DNA of 64,000 bases from Acidimicrobiales bacterium. Its GTDB lineage: Bacteria; Actinomycetota; Acidimicrobiia; Acidimicrobiales; AC-9. Below, one piece after another: positions 15,872-25,543 of the stretch. Position 1 is the stretch's first letter. The number at the start of each line of letters is the position of its first letter. Made by a program: the position numbers and the translations under genes. The notes under the pieces were generated by a model that was not told where the DNA came from, did not search any database, and saw nothing but the letters and a program-made list of their open reading frames with translations. The stretch spans positions 18,405 to 82,404 of the forward strand of contig DATBBR010000050.1 in NCBI GenBank assembly GCA_036270875.1, read 5' to 3'.

Positions 15872-18026
15872 CCGCACTGCGCCGGCCCAGCCGGGCCACG
15901 ACGCCGCGCACGAGTCGGATGCCGACGTCGTCTTCGGCCGACATGATCGACTCGGGATGGAACTGGACCCCCGCCACGGGAAGGTCGACGTGCTCGACCG
16001 CCATGACCACCCCGTCTTCGGAAAGCGCGGTGGCCATCAGTCCGGGCGGCAAGGCCGCCGCCGGCGCGTGGAGGGAGTGGTAGCGGCCGGCCGTGAACCG
16101 CTCGGGCAGGCCGGCGAGCAGCTGGCCCCCGACGACCCGGATCACGGAAGGCTTGCCATGGGTCGGGGTCGCCAGCGTGTCCAGCTTTCCGCCGAGGTGC
16201 TCCACCAGGGCCTGGAGGCCGAGGCACACCCCGAACACGGGAAGGCCCCTCGCCAGGCAGGCGGCGATGGTGGCCGAGCAGTCGAAGTCCTCGGGCCGCC
16301 CGGGTCCGGGCGAGAGCACGACCAGGTCCGGCGCCAGCCGGTCGAGCTCGTCCAGGGGGAACCCGGCCCGAAGGGTCGTGACGTCGGCACCCCCCTGGCG
16401 CAGGTAGTTGGCCAACGTGTGCACGAAGGAGTCCTGGTGGTCCACGAGCAGCACGCGGGAGGAGGGCACCGAGCGCACCTCGACGACATCACCATCGACG
16501 GCCTCGGGCCGAGGCTGGCGGACGGCGTCCAGGAACGCCGCCGCCTTGTCACGCGTCTCGAGCTCCTCGGCCTCAGGATCTGACTCCCACAACAGCGTCG
16601 CCCCCACCCGCACCTCGGCGACCCCGTTGCGCACCCGCACGGTCCGCAGTGTCAGGCCGGTGTTCATCCGCCCGTCGAACCCGACCCAGCCCACGGCGCC
16701 GCCGTACCAGGCCCGGGGTGTCTTCTCGTGGTCTTCGATGAACTGCATGGCCCAAGCTTTCGGGGCACCCGTGACCGTCACCGCCCACATGTGGGACAGG
16801 AAGGCGTCCAGCGCGTCGAAGCCCGGCCGCAGCGTGCCCTCGACGTGGTCGACGGTGTGGATGACCCGGGAGTAGATCTCGATCTGGCGGCGCCCGATGA
16901 CGCGCACGCTGCCCGGCTCGCAGATGCGGGACTTGTCGTTGCGGTCGACGTCGGTGCACATGGTGAGCTCGGACTCGTCCTTCGACGAGTTCAGCAGGGC
17001 CCGGATGCGCTCGGCGTCGTCCATGGGATCCCGGCCCCGGGCGATGGTGCCCGAGATGGGGCAGGTCTCCACCCGGGGCCCGTCCACCCGCACGTACATC
17101 TCCGGGGAGGCGCCGACCAGGTGGTCGGACTGTCCCAGGTTGACGATGAAACCGTAGGGAGCGGGGTTGCGCTCCCGAAGCCGGCGGAACAGCTCCGAGG
17201 GCGGGACGGTGCAGGGTTCGAAGAACGTCTGGCCCGGCACCACCTCGAACAGGTCGCCGCGGCCGAAAGCCTCCTTGGCCACCAGCACCCCGGCCGCGTA
17301 CTCGCCGGGCCCGTGGTCGCAGGAGCGAGCGACCTCGGACACGCCGACGTACGGGGCGCTGTCTCCCTCACGGGGCAGCCCCCGGGTCGACCGGGCACCT
17401 GCCTCGAGCTCGTACCGTCGTCGGGAGGCCCGCTGGCGCTGGTGGTCGACGACGACGATCTCGTCCGGAAGGTACAGCACCAGATCGCGCTGGTTGGCGG
17501 GCCGCTCCAGCGTCAGGCGGATGGGCTCGAACTGAAAGGCGAGGTCGTAGCCGAAGGCGCCGTAGAGGCCCAGGTGGGGATCGGCGTCGCTGCGGAACAG
17601 CGCCGTCAGGGCCCGGATGACGGAGAACACCGAAGGCTGGAGGCTGCGTGCTTCCTCGGGGAAGCGGCGGGAGGGCGCCTCGACCACGCCGGTCAGGCGC
17701 TCGCCTCGCAGCTCGGTCGAGGACAGGTCCGGGACCTCGGCCAGGACGTCGGCCAGGACCGGGAGCAGCTGGCGCCCCCGCCGGTTGAGGGCGGTGACGC
17801 TCACCTCCCGCCCGCGGCAGGACAGCTCGAGGAGGGGATCCACGAACCCGACGTCCCACCGGGTGTAGCGGCCCGGGTACTCGAAGCTGGAGGCGAACAG
17901 GGCGCCCCGCCGGGTGTCGAGCGCGTCGATGATCTGGTCGATGGCCCCCTCGACCGCGATGTCCTCGACCGTGCGAAGCACGCGGATCCCGCGGTCGGTG
18001 GTGTAGGTCGTGGCCTCAGGGGTCAT
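15852..18026 (-). CDS. Fused anthranilate synthase TrpE-TrpG
   Basis: Makes anthranilate from chorismate and glutamine, the entry to tryptophan. A 724-residue fusion. The TrpE part (about 1-500) has a chorismate-binding core with [37 protein letters not shown] and the long [14 protein letters not shown] segment. The TrpG part (from about 520) has [15 protein letters not shown], the nucleophile Cys in [12 protein letters not shown], and QFHPESI. Fusions of this order are known in rhizobia and Azospirillum. The ATG at 18026 follows TACTGT (18036-18041) by 9 nt. Divergent from ygfZ, only 44 bp between starts; no leader peptide or attenuator fits in that space. Confidence 0.93.
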   Translation of the reverse strand: MTPEATTYTTDRGIRVLRTVEDIAVEGAIDQIIDALDTRRGALFASSFEYPGRYTRWDVGFVDPLLELSCRGREVSVTALNRRGRQLLPVLADVLAEVPDLSSTELRGERLTGVVEAPSRRFPEEARSLQPSVFSVIRALTALFRSDADPHLGLYGAFGYDLAFQFEPIRLTLERPANQRDLVLYLPDEIVVVDHQRQRASRRRYELEAGARSTRGLPREGDSAPYVGVSEVARSCDHGPGEYAAGVLVAKEAFGRGDLFEVVPGQTFFEPCTVPPSELFRRLRERNPAPYGFIVNLGQSDHLVGASPEMYVRVDGPRVETCPISGTIARGRDPMDDAERIRALLNSSKDESELTMCTDVDRNDKSRICEPGSVRVIGRRQIEIYSRVIHTVDHVEGTLRPGFDALDAFLSHMWAVTVTGAPKAWAMQFIEDHEKTPRAWYGGAVGWVGFDGRMNTGLTLRTVRVRNGVAEVRVGATLLWESDPEAEELETRDKAAAFLDAVRQPRPEAVDGDVVEVRSVPSSRVLLVDHQDSFVHTLANYLRQGGADVTTLRAGFPLDELDRLAPDLVVLSPGPGRPEDFDCSATIAACLARGLPVFGVCLGLQALVEHLGGKLDTLATPTHGKPSVIRVVGGQLLAGLPERFTAGRYHSLHAPAAALPPGLMATALSEDGVVMAVEHVDLPVAGVQFHPESIMSAEDDVGIRLVRGVVARLGRRSAVSPPSG

Positions 18027-18070
18027 CGACTGTCAACAGTAGGCGGCCGGGTGCGCCATCATTTGCCTCT

Positions 18071-18988
18071 ATGGACCGCGCCAGCTGGGACGACGACTAC
18101 CGGGCCCTGCGTCACGAGGTGGGCGCGGCGTGGGTCCCTCGGGACGTGGTGCGGGTCGCGGGCCCGGAGGCCGTGGCCTATCTCCAGGGCCAGCTCAGTC
18201 AGGACGTCGAAGGCCTGGAGGTCGGAAGTTCGGCCGGGTCGCTCTTGCTGAGCCCCCAGGGCAAGATCGACGCCGTCGTGCGGGTGACCCGGACGGCTGG
18301 CGACGAGCTCCTGCTCGACGTCGACGGGGGCTACGGCTCGGTCGTCGTCTCCCGCCTGGCGCGGTTCAAGCTCCGGACCAAGGTCGACATCGAGGCGCTC
18401 GGGTGGCGCTGCCTCGCCCTTCGCGGCCCTCACCTGGCCGATCTCGGCCTCGGCGCCCATGAGCGGGACGGGCTGGCACTGGCCGCCGACTGGCCGGGCC
18501 TCCCCGGCGTCGACCTGGTCGGCGAGCATCCGGCCGTGCCCGACGGGGTTCCGGTCTGCGAACCCGCGGCCTGGGAGGCGGTGCGGGTCGAAGCCGGGAT
18601 CCCGACGATGGGAGCAGAGCTGACCGACCGCACCATTCCCGCCGAGACGGGCCTCGTGGAGCGCACGGTCAGCTTCACCAAGGGCTGCTACACCGGCCAG
18701 GAGCTCGTGGCCCGCATCGACTCCCGGGGCGGGCGGGTCCCCCGCCACCTGCGGGGCGTGGTGGTCAGGGGAGGCGACGCCCCGCCAGTGGGCGCCGCAC
18801 TGTTCGCGGAAGATGGGGGAGAGCGCGAGCTGGGCCAGCTGACCAGCGTGGCCCTGTCTCCGACGCTCGGAGGCCCGGTGGCCCTGGCCTACGTCCGCCG
18901 GGAGGTCGAGCCGCCGGCCGATGTCGTCGTCCGCTGGGGTGGGGAGGAGGCCTCCGGCCGGGTGGAGGCCCTGCCCCTCGTGACATGA
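18071..18988 (+). CDS. ygfZ: YgfZ/GcvT-family folate-binding Fe-S protein
   Basis: 305 residues. YgfZ proteins bind tetrahydrofolate and help Fe-S cluster enzymes (such as MiaB) to be made or repaired. Seen: AYLQGQLSQDVEGL, GKIDAVVRV, the signature KGCYTGQELVARIDSRG with its conserved Cys, and a C-terminal beta-barrel. The ATG at 18071 follows CATCAT (18057-18062) by 8 nt. Its TGA overlaps the start of the next gene as ATGA. Confidence 0.88.
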   Translation: MDRASWDDDYRALRHEVGAAWVPRDVVRVAGPEAVAYLQGQLSQDVEGLEVGSSAGSLLLSPQGKIDAVVRVTRTAGDELLLDVDGGYGSVVVSRLARFKLRTKVDIEALGWRCLALRGPHLADLGLGAHERDGLALAADWPGLPGVDLVGEHPAVPDGVPVCEPAAWEAVRVEAGIPTMGAELTDRTIPAETGLVERTVSFTKGCYTGQELVARIDSRGGRVPRHLRGVVVRGGDAPPVGAALFAEDGGERELGQLTSVALSPTLGGPVALAYVRREVEPPADVVVRWGGEEASGRVEALPLVT

Positions 18989-19794
18989 GGCTGGGACGCA
19001 CGCCGACACCCGCCGTGGCCGCGCTGGGCCTTGCCGCGCTGGGCCTCGCCGGGCTGGGGCTTGCTGCCTGCGCCCCCGGCGCGGTCAGCGCCCTTCCCCC
19101 GCCGCCGAGCACCGCCCCGAGCCGGTCCACGACCACGACCCCCGACCTCACCGGGATCGCACTGCCCGGGGTGCCCGGGCGCACGACGATTCCCGGCGTC
19201 GCGATGGGGCCCGGACACGCCACGCTGTCGGGCACCGTGAGTGGGCCGGGCGGCCCCGTCGGGGGCGCCACCGTGGAGGTCCAACGCCTCGTCGGCGAGG
19301 CCTCGGCCACCGCCCGGGTGACCGCCGGACCCGACGGGCGGTGGTCGCTCCCGAACATCCTCGGCGGCCGCTACCGGGTGCGGGCGTGGCGCGTGCCCGA
19401 CCAGACCATGGCCACCCCCGCGATCCTGTTCCTCGGGGGCGGAGAGAACCGGACCCTCGGTCTCGGCGTGCAGAGCTTCTCGGGACCCGTCGTGACCTCG
19501 GCCGTCGCTCCCAACCCGCCAGTGGCCAACCAGCCCGCCAACCTGGTGGTCGAGGTGAGCAACGAGGCGGTCGACGCCCAGGGCGTCGGGCGGGCCGACC
19601 CGGCCGCGGGCGTGAGCGCGCAGCTCAGTGGGACCGGGGCCTGGCAGGTCACCAGCCCCAACCCCACGACGACCGACCGGGGCGGCCAGGTCACCTGGCA
19701 CCTCACCTGCGAGGCCGGTGGCACCCAGCCGCTGGGCGTATCGGTGAACGGGGCCGCCCCGGTGCCGATCGACGTGCCCGCCTGCGCCGGCTAG
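18985..19794 (+). CDS. Lipoprotein with carboxypeptidase-regulatory-like domain
   Basis: 269 residues. A hydrophobic signal ends in a lipobox at Cys29 (GLAAC). A Pro/Ser/Thr linker follows, then a beta-sandwich from about 75 to 165 (TLSGTVSGPGGPVGGATVEV and so on, typical of CarboxypepD_reg-like folds), then an Ig-like C-terminal half. No catalytic motif. Coupled to ygfZ by ATGA. Its stop and that of the convergent histidine kinase share the four bases CTAG. Confidence 0.7.
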   Translation: MRLGRTPTPAVAALGLAALGLAGLGLAACAPGAVSALPPPPSTAPSRSTTTTPDLTGIALPGVPGRTTIPGVAMGPGHATLSGTVSGPGGPVGGATVEVQRLVGEASATARVTAGPDGRWSLPNILGGRYRVRAWRVPDQTMATPAILFLGGGENRTLGLGVQSFSGPVVTSAVAPNPPVANQPANLVVEVSNEAVDAQGVGRADPAAGVSAQLSGTGAWQVTSPNPTTTDRGGQVTWHLTCEAGGTQPLGVSVNGAAPVPIDVPACAG

Positions 19795-21173
19795 CGGTGG
19801 AGGCTCACGATCATCCGGGTGCCCCCGCCGTCGGCGACGGGGGACTCGGCCCGGACGGTCGCGCCCATGGCCCGGGCCAGCTGGGCCACGATCGGGAGCC
19901 CGAGCCCGGACCCCAGCTGGCGCGCCGGTGGGCGTGACAGATGGAAGGAGCGCTCGAACACCGCCGACAGCTCGTCGGCGCGGATTCCCGGTCCGTCGTC
20001 CTCCACGAGGACCTCCACGCCCGCTCCGTCCCCCACCATGGCCGACACCCGGATGCGGGCGCCGGCGAACTTGTAGGCGTTCTCGACCAGGTTGGCCAGC
20101 ACCTGGGCCAGGCGGTCGGGATCGGCCATGGCGTCCAGTGGCCCGTCGTCCCCGCAGGCCACCACCAGCTCCAGCCCGGCCTTCTCGACGACGGGGCGAA
20201 ATCCCTCCGTCGTATCGACGACCACCTCGGCCACGTCCGTCGGGCGCACGTCCAGGGAGAACCGGCTGGCGTCGAGCTTCGCCAGCTCGAGCAGGTCCCC
20301 GACCAGGCGCTCGAGGCGGCGGGACTCGCTGGCGATCACCGAGGCGGCGCGCTGCGTGTCGGTGGCCGCCCCCTCGGCGATGGCCTCGGCGAAGCCGCGG
20401 ATCGAGGTCAGGGGCGTCCGCAAGTCGTGGGACACGGCCATGAGGAACTGCCGTTCGAGGCCTCGGGCCCGGCTGAGGCTGGCCGCCATGGTGTTGATGG
20501 ACCTGGTGAGCGAGGCCAGCTCGGGGTAGTCGTCACCCGCCACGGGCACCTGGGTCGCCAGGTCTCCTTCGGCGATCCGCCCCGTGGCCGCCACGGCGTC
20601 GTCGAGGGGCCGGGTCACCCGCCGGCTGAGTCGTTGGGCCACCACGGCGGCCACGGCCAGCGTGCCCGCTCCCACCAGGACCAGATAGAACCAGCTGGGA
20701 CCGGCCCTGCTGACCCGCCGGGTCAGGACCACGGCCTCGTGGGGCTGCGTCAAACCCCGGCTGCGCTCCGCCGCGGTGAGCTGGACGGGGACGGCGGTGT
20801 ACACGAGGTTGCCCTTGGTCCCCGACGTCGACAGACCCTGGCTGACCTCGTCCGGATGGACGTTGCCGGCCGTGAGCCCCGACGGGAGGGAGGTCACGAA
20901 CTGGCCGCCGCTGATGGTGACGACCTCGGCGCCGTCCAGCCGGACCACCCGCTTCAGGATGGGCAGGATCGTCGCCCGGCCGGGACTGCCCGGGGTCGGC
21001 CGGGCCGCCTCCGCTGCCTGAGTCCCCTGGGCGATCGCCGTGGCTTGGCCGAGGAGCCCCTGGCGGGCGTCGTCGACCGCAGCCCGCCGGGCCAGCAGCA
21101 GGGCGCCGACACCAGCGGCCAGCAGGGCGGCCGCCGTGACCCCGACGATGGCGATGGTGAGGCGGCGTCGCAC
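19791..21173 (-). CDS. Sensor histidine kinase (HAMP, HisKA, HATPase)
   Basis: 460 residues. Membrane helix near residues 8-28, an extracellular loop to about 165, second helix about 166-186, then a HAMP domain (RRVTRPLDDAVAATGRIAEGDL), the phosphoacceptor box FLMAVSHDLRTPLTSIRGF, and the ATPase with VENAYKF (N box), DDGPGI and GSGLGLPI. It starts at a GTG 3 nt after the stop of the response regulator. The stimulus cannot be told from the sequence. Confidence 0.93.
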   Translation of the reverse strand: MRRRLTIAIVGVTAAALLAAGVGALLLARRAAVDDARQGLLGQATAIAQGTQAAEAARPTPGSPGRATILPILKRVVRLDGAEVVTISGGQFVTSLPSGLTAGNVHPDEVSQGLSTSGTKGNLVYTAVPVQLTAAERSRGLTQPHEAVVLTRRVSRAGPSWFYLVLVGAGTLAVAAVVAQRLSRRVTRPLDDAVAATGRIAEGDLATQVPVAGDDYPELASLTRSINTMAASLSRARGLERQFLMAVSHDLRTPLTSIRGFAEAIAEGAATDTQRAASVIASESRRLERLVGDLLELAKLDASRFSLDVRPTDVAEVVVDTTEGFRPVVEKAGLELVVACGDDGPLDAMADPDRLAQVLANLVENAYKFAGARIRVSAMVGDGAGVEVLVEDDGPGIRADELSAVFERSFHLSRPPARQLGSGLGLPIVAQLARAMGATVRAESPVADGGGTRMIVSLHR

Positions 21174-21176
21174 GGG

Positions 21177-21857
21177 TCAGCCCAGGCGGTAGCCCACGCC
21201 CCAGACGGTGGCGAGGGGGAGCTGGTCGCCCAGCTTCTTGCGGAGCTGGCGCACGTGCACGTCCACGGTTCGCTCGTCGCCATACCAGCCCGGCCCCCAG
21301 ACCCCCTCGAGGAGCTGGGGTCGGGTGAGCGCCAGGCCGGTGTTGTGGGCCAGGTGCGCCAGGAGGTCGAACTCCCGCGCCGCCAGGGGAACGACCCGAC
21401 CGGCGACTCGGGCCTCGCGGCGACCCAGGTCGACCTCGACCCCTCCGGTCACCAGGACGTCGGGCTCGTCACGGGGTGGCCCGTCGACCCGCCGGAGGAT
21501 CGCCTTGACCCGTGCGACCAGCTCACGAGGCGAGAAGGGCTTCGTCACGTAGTCGTCCGCGCCCAGCTCCAGCCCGAGCACCCGATCGATCTCGCTGTCG
21601 CGGGCGGTGAGGATCAGCACCGGCACGGCGCCGCCGTCCCGGAGGCGGCGACAGGCGTCGAAGCCGTCCATCTGCCCGGGCAGGCCGAGGTCCAGCACGA
21701 CCAACCGGGGACGCTCCCTGCCCACGACGTCGAGGGCCCGCCCGCCGTCGGTCGCCTGGAGCACTCGGAAGCCCTCCCGGCGCAAATACAGCTCGACCAG
21801 ATCGGCGATGTTCGGGTCGTCCTCGACGACCACGATCGTCCCGAGGTCGTTGGCCAC
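21177..21857 (-). CDS. OmpR/PhoB-family response regulator
   Basis: 226 residues. Receiver domain with the acidic pair in VVEDDPNI, phosphoacceptor Asp in VVLDLGLPG, Thr in LILTARD and Lys in YVTKPFSPREL. A C-terminal winged helix follows (LAAREFDLLAHLAHN, TVDVHVRQLRKKL, VWGVGYRLG). GTG start at 21857. Partner of the kinase immediately downstream. Divergent from trpC with 140 bp between, but there is no sign that it regulates trp genes. Confidence 0.93.
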   Translation of the reverse strand: MANDLGTIVVVEDDPNIADLVELYLRREGFRVLQATDGGRALDVVGRERPRLVVLDLGLPGQMDGFDACRRLRDGGAVPVLILTARDSEIDRVLGLELGADDYVTKPFSPRELVARVKAILRRVDGPPRDEPDVLVTGGVEVDLGRREARVAGRVVPLAAREFDLLAHLAHNTGLALTRPQLLEGVWGPGWYGDERTVDVHVRQLRKKLGDQLPLATVWGVGYRLG

Positions 21858-21997
21858 GCACCAAGGGTGGCACCCGTGGAGGCGCGAAGGTGCGCACTGT
21901 CTGTGCCGGCGTCCCTGACCGCGCCGGGACCCCCACCTCCGCCAGCGGCCGTCATTCCGGGAGATCGGCAGACGTTGACCGGTAGCATTTGGCCAAT

Positions 21998-22798
21998 ATG
22001 GCCACCTACCTCGACCGCATCCTCGCCGTGCATCGGGCCAGGGCCGCGGAGGACAACCGCCCGGTCGAGGGCCTGGTCGAGGCCGCCCGGCGGGCGCCGG
22101 AGCCGCGGCCATTTCGCCCGGCGGTCACGCAGGACGGCCTGGCGGTCATCGCCGAGCTCAAGCGCCGCTCGCCGTCGCGGGGAGATCTGGCCCCCGAGCT
22201 GGATCCGGCGGCGGTCGCCTCGTCCTACGCGGCGGGGGGAGCAGCCTGCCTGTCGGTGCTGACCGACGCCCGGTTCTTCGGAGGGTCGCCGGCCGACCTG
22301 GGCGCGGCCCGGCGCGCCGTCGACCTGCCCGTGCTGCGCAAGGACTTCACCGTGTCCGAGGCCGACGTGTGTGATGCCCGGCTGATGGGCGCGGACGCCG
22401 TCCTGCTGATTGTGGCCGCCCTGGCGGACGCCGAGCTGGTCCGGCTGCGGGGCCTGGCGAGGGAGCTGGGCCTGGCAGCCCTGATCGAGGTCCATGACGA
22501 GGCCGAGCTGGAGCGGGCGCTCGATGCCGGCGCCGACCTGGTCGGCGTCAACCAGCGCGACCTGACGACCTTCGAGGTCGACCACCAGCGGGCCGAGCAC
22601 ATGGCGCCGCGGATCCCGGGCGGTGTCGTCAAGGTGGCCGAGTCCGGGGTGCGTGGCGCGGCAGATGCCGCCCGCCTGGCCGGCTCCGGCTTCGACGCCG
22701 TGCTGGTCGGCGAATCGCTGATCCGGGCCCCCGACCGCCAGGCTGCGGTGCGGTCCCTCCTCGGCGAGGTGAGAGCGAGCGGGTCCGCGTTTTCGTGA
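21998..22798 (+). CDS. trpC: Indole-3-glycerol phosphate synthase
   Basis: Closes the indole ring in tryptophan synthesis. 266 residues, TIM barrel. Seen: the catalytic Lys in AELKRRSPSRGDL, SVLTDARFFGGS, LPVLRKDFTV, LIEVHDEAEL, GVNQRDLTTF and AESGVRG. ATG at 21998 follows TAGCAT (21983-21988) by 9 nt; an in-frame TTG three codons earlier would lie directly against the -10 box. The last eleven residues are encoded by the first copy of a 56-bp duplication that also contains a dead copy of the trpF start. Confidence 0.94.
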   Translation: MATYLDRILAVHRARAAEDNRPVEGLVEAARRAPEPRPFRPAVTQDGLAVIAELKRRSPSRGDLAPELDPAAVASSYAAGGAACLSVLTDARFFGGSPADLGAARRAVDLPVLRKDFTVSEADVCDARLMGADAVLLIVAALADAELVRLRGLARELGLAALIEVHDEAELERALDAGADLVGVNQRDLTTFEVDHQRAEHMAPRIPGGVVKVAESGVRGAADAARLAGSGFDAVLVGESLIRAPDRQAAVRSLLGEVRASGSAFS

Positions 22799-22822
22799 AG
22801 GTCTGCGGCACCACGAGCGAGG
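22767..22822 (+). repeat. 56-bp direct duplication at the trpC-trpF junction, copy 1
   Basis: Matches 22844-22899 at 55 of 56 positions with an offset of 77 bp. The single difference (T at 22791, G at 22868) changes what would be the trpF GTG start into GTT. This copy supplies the real trpC stop codon (22796-22798). Confidence 0.9.
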
Positions 22823-22824
22823 CG

Positions 22825-22844
22825 GGCCCGGGAGGCCGGCCCAA
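22825..22844 (+). repeat. GC-rich dispersed repeat, copy 2 (trp spacer)
   Basis: Identical 20-mer to 10722-10741 in hisD. It makes up nearly all of the 21-bp spacer between the two 56-bp duplicated segments. Confidence 0.6.
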
Positions 22845-22899
22845 GGTGAGAGCGAGCGGGTCCGCGTGTTCGTGAAGGTCTGCGGCACCACGAGCGAGG
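22844..22899 (+). repeat. 56-bp direct duplication at the trpC-trpF junction, copy 2
   Basis: Downstream copy of the duplication; it carries the functional GTG start of trpF at 22866 and its first eleven codons. Confidence 0.9.
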
Positions 22900-23519
22900 A
22901 GGACGCGCTGCTTGCCGTCGCTCTCGGAGCCGACGCCCTCGGCTTCGTCTTCGCCCCGTCTCCCCGCCAGGTCGCCCCCAGCCGGGTTGCCGACATCGCC
23001 CGTCGCCTTCCCCCCCACGTGATCACGGTCGGCGTGTTCAGCAACGAGACGCCCGAGCGCGTCGTCGAGGTCGTCAACACCATCGGTCTCAAGGGCGCCC
23101 AGCTACACGGCAACGAGTCTCCGGAGGCCACCCGGTGGGTGGCCGAGCGTGTCGGCGTGACGATCAAGGCCTTCGCGGCCGGCCAGCGGGCCATCGCAAG
23201 CGCCGCTGACTACCGCGCCGACCTCGTGCTCCTCGACGCCCCGTCGCCGGGATCGGGAAAGGTGTTCGACTGGCGGCTGGCCGAGGGCGTCGTCGACGGC
23301 TCACGTCTGCTGCTGGCGGGCGGTCTCGACCCGGTGAACGTGGGCGAGGCCATCGCCCGCGTCCACCCCTGGGGCGTCGACGTCGTGACCGGCGTCGAGG
23401 CCCGGCCGGGGCGCAAGGACCCGCGTAAGCTCCGCGCTTTCATCGCCGCCGCCAAGGCCGCCGGCCGACCTGACTACCAGGGCGACGACGACGCGCCGTA
23501 CGACTGGCAGGAGGGCTGA
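22866..23519 (+). CDS. trpF: Phosphoribosylanthranilate isomerase
   Basis: Amadori rearrangement of phosphoribosylanthranilate in tryptophan synthesis. 217 residues, TIM barrel. Seen: VKVCGTTSEEDALLAV with the catalytic Cys, GFVFAPSPRQV, VGVFSNE, AQLHGNES, LLDAPSPGSGKVFDW with the catalytic Asp, LLAGGLDPVNV and VDVVTGVEARPGRKD. Start GTG at 22866 lies inside the second copy of a 56-bp duplication. No clear Shine-Dalgarno precedes it. Confidence 0.94.
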   Translation: MFVKVCGTTSEEDALLAVALGADALGFVFAPSPRQVAPSRVADIARRLPPHVITVGVFSNETPERVVEVVNTIGLKGAQLHGNESPEATRWVAERVGVTIKAFAAGQRAIASAADYRADLVLLDAPSPGSGKVFDWRLAEGVVDGSRLLLAGGLDPVNVGEAIARVHPWGVDVVTGVEARPGRKDPRKLRAFIAAAKAAGRPDYQGDDDAPYDWQEG

Positions 23520-23522
23520 GGG

Positions 23523-24710
23523 ATGGAGGTGCGGTCTTCCTCCCCCACGACGATGGGCGAGCCGAGCCCGTCCGGTCGCTTCGGCTCGTTCGGCGGGCGG
23601 TTCGTGCCCGAGTCGCTGGTGGGGGCGTGCAAGGAGTTGGAGGCGGCGTTCCGCTCGGCCTGGGCGGACGATGCCTTCCAAAGCGAGTACGCCACGCTCC
23701 TGCGCGAGTACGCCGGCCGGCCGACACCGGTGACCGAGTGCCGCCGGCTGTCGGATCGCCTTGGGGTGCGGGTCCTGCTCAAGCGCGAGGACCTGGCCCA
23801 CACCGGCTCCCACAAGATCAACAACGTGGTGGGGCAGGCCCTCCTCGCCCGGACCATGGGGAAGCGGCGCCTGGTGGCCGAGACGGGAGCCGGACAGCAC
23901 GGCGTGGCCACGGCGACGGCGGCCGCCCTGTTCGGGCTGGAGTGCGTCGTGTACATGGGAGCCGTGGACGTGCAGCGCCAAGCCCTCAACGTGTTCCGCA
24001 TGAACCTGCTGGGCGCCGAGGTCCGACCCGTCGACTCTGGGAGCCGCACCCTGAAGGACGCCATCAACGAGGCCATGCGGGACTGGGTCGCGTCGGTCGA
24101 GACCACGCACTACTGCCTCGGGTCGGTGATGGGCCCGCACCCCTACCCCTGGATGGTCCGCGAGCTGCAGCGTGTCATCGGCGACGAGGCGCGCCGCCAG
24201 TGCCGCGAGGTGCTGGGGGGTGACGACCCGGATTTCGTGCTCGCCTGCGTCGGGGGCGGGTCGAACGCGGCGGGGACGTTCGCCGGGTTCGTGGACACCC
24301 GAGCGGCCCTGATCGGCGTCGAGGCCGCCGGCGGCGCAGCCATCGGACACGGTGTCCCGGGGGTCGTGCACGGCATGCGTTCGCATCTTCTCCAGGACGA
24401 GTACGGCCAGGTGCTCGAGGCCCACTCGATCTCGGCCGGCCTCGACTACCCGGGCGTCGGTCCCGAGCACGCCTACCTGGCCGAGGTCGGTCGGGCCCGC
24501 TACGTCGAGGCCGGCGACGACGAGGTGCTGGACGCCCTGCGGCTGCTGTCGGAGACCGAGGGCATCATCCCGGCCCTCGAGCCCGCGCACGCCGTGGCCT
24601 ACGTCGCCCGGGCCGCGGGCGACGAGATCCCGACCGGCTCGACGGTGCTCGTGACCCTGTCGGGGCGGGGTGACAAGGACGCGGCCGAGGTGATGGAGCT
24701 GCTCGGGTGA
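23523..24710 (+). CDS. trpB: Tryptophan synthase beta chain
   Basis: PLP enzyme that joins indole and L-serine. 395 residues. Seen: [15 protein letters not shown], the PLP lysine in [27 protein letters not shown], and the phosphate-binding [13 protein letters not shown] three bases after trpF; trpA overlaps its stop as GTGA. Works in a complex with TrpA. Confidence 0.96.
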   Translation: MEVRSSSPTTMGEPSPSGRFGSFGGRFVPESLVGACKELEAAFRSAWADDAFQSEYATLLREYAGRPTPVTECRRLSDRLGVRVLLKREDLAHTGSHKINNVVGQALLARTMGKRRLVAETGAGQHGVATATAAALFGLECVVYMGAVDVQRQALNVFRMNLLGAEVRPVDSGSRTLKDAINEAMRDWVASVETTHYCLGSVMGPHPYPWMVRELQRVIGDEARRQCREVLGGDDPDFVLACVGGGSNAAGTFAGFVDTRAALIGVEAAGGAAIGHGVPGVVHGMRSHLLQDEYGQVLEAHSISAGLDYPGVGPEHAYLAEVGRARYVEAGDDEVLDALRLLSETEGIIPALEPAHAVAYVARAAGDEIPTGSTVLVTLSGRGDKDAAEVMELLG

Positions 24711-25543
24711 GCCGCGTCCTTTCGGACGCCGCCGACGAGACGTCACCTTCCGGCGGGGGCAACGCGCCCGTCGGGTCGCTCGAAGCAACCTTGCGGGCGG
24801 CGCGCGACGAGGGTCGCAAGCTTCTCGTCCCCTACGTCACGGGAGCCCTGACACCACACTGGTGCGACGTGGTGCGGGCCGTCGCCGCGGCCGGCGCCGA
24901 CGGCCTGGAAGTCGGCATCCCGTTCTCGGACCCGATCATGGACGGACCGACCATCCAGGAGGCGTCGGCGCGCGCCCTGGCGCGCGGGGCGACGCCGGCC
25001 GGCATTGTGTCGGAGCTGAGCGGTGTCGACGTGGAGATTCCGCTCGCCGTGATGACCTACTACAACCTCGTGTTCCGGAGCGGCCACCGCCGCTTCGCCC
25101 GTCGGCTGGTCGAGTCCGGGGTGGCCGCCGCCATCGTGCCGGATCTTCCGCTCGACGAGGTGGGGGAGTGGGCCCGGGCAGCGGACGACGCCGGGGTCGA
25201 GACGGTCATGCTGGCGGCGCCGACGACGGCTGACGACCAGCTGGAGGCCATCTGCCGGCGAGCCCGCGGCTTCGTGTACGGGGTCGGCCTGCTGGGCGTC
25301 ACCGGCGAACGAGACGAGCTGGCGACGAGCGCCCGCAGGATGGCCCGGCGGCTCAAGGCCGTGACCGACAAGCCGGTCCTGATCGGCGTGGGGGTGTCCA
25401 CCCCCGACCAGGCCAGGGACGTGTGCGAGGACGCCGACGGCGTGGTGGTGGGGTCGGCGCTCGTGCGGCGACTGCTGGAGGGTGGGGGTCCCGACGAGGC
25501 CGCCGCCTTCGTGGGAGAGCTGCGGGCCGGCATCGATGCCTGA
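24707..25543 (+). CDS. trpA: Tryptophan synthase alpha chain
   Basis: Cleaves indole-3-glycerol phosphate to indole for TrpB. 278 residues, including an N-terminal extension of about 25. Seen: [34 protein letters not shown] with the catalytic Glu and Asp, [16 protein letters not shown] and [15 protein letters not shown] overlap with trpB; overlaps the next gene by 8 nt. trpD is not in the window. Confidence 0.95.
   Translation: MSRVLSDAADETSPSGGGNAPVGSLEATLRAARDEGRKLLVPYVTGALTPHWCDVVRAVAAAGADGLEVGIPFSDPIMDGPTIQEASARALARGATPAGIVSELSGVDVEIPLAVMTYYNLVFRSGHRRFARRLVESGVAAAIVPDLPLDEVGEWARAADDAGVETVMLAAPTTADDQLEAICRRARGFVYGVGLLGVTGERDELATSARRMARRLKAVTDKPVLIGVGVSTPDQARDVCEDADGVVVGSALVRRLLEGGGPDEAAAFVGELRAGIDA

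Noticed and set aside
18027..18070. A tryptophan attenuator or leader peptide upstream of trpEG
   Set aside because: Only 44 bp lie between the divergent starts and the -10 box is 9 nt from the trpEG start, leaving no leader.
21858..21997. A trp leader upstream of trpC
   Set aside because: TAGCAT lies 9 nt before the trpC ATG, so the transcript probably begins at or near the start codon. No Trp-rich short frame is seen.
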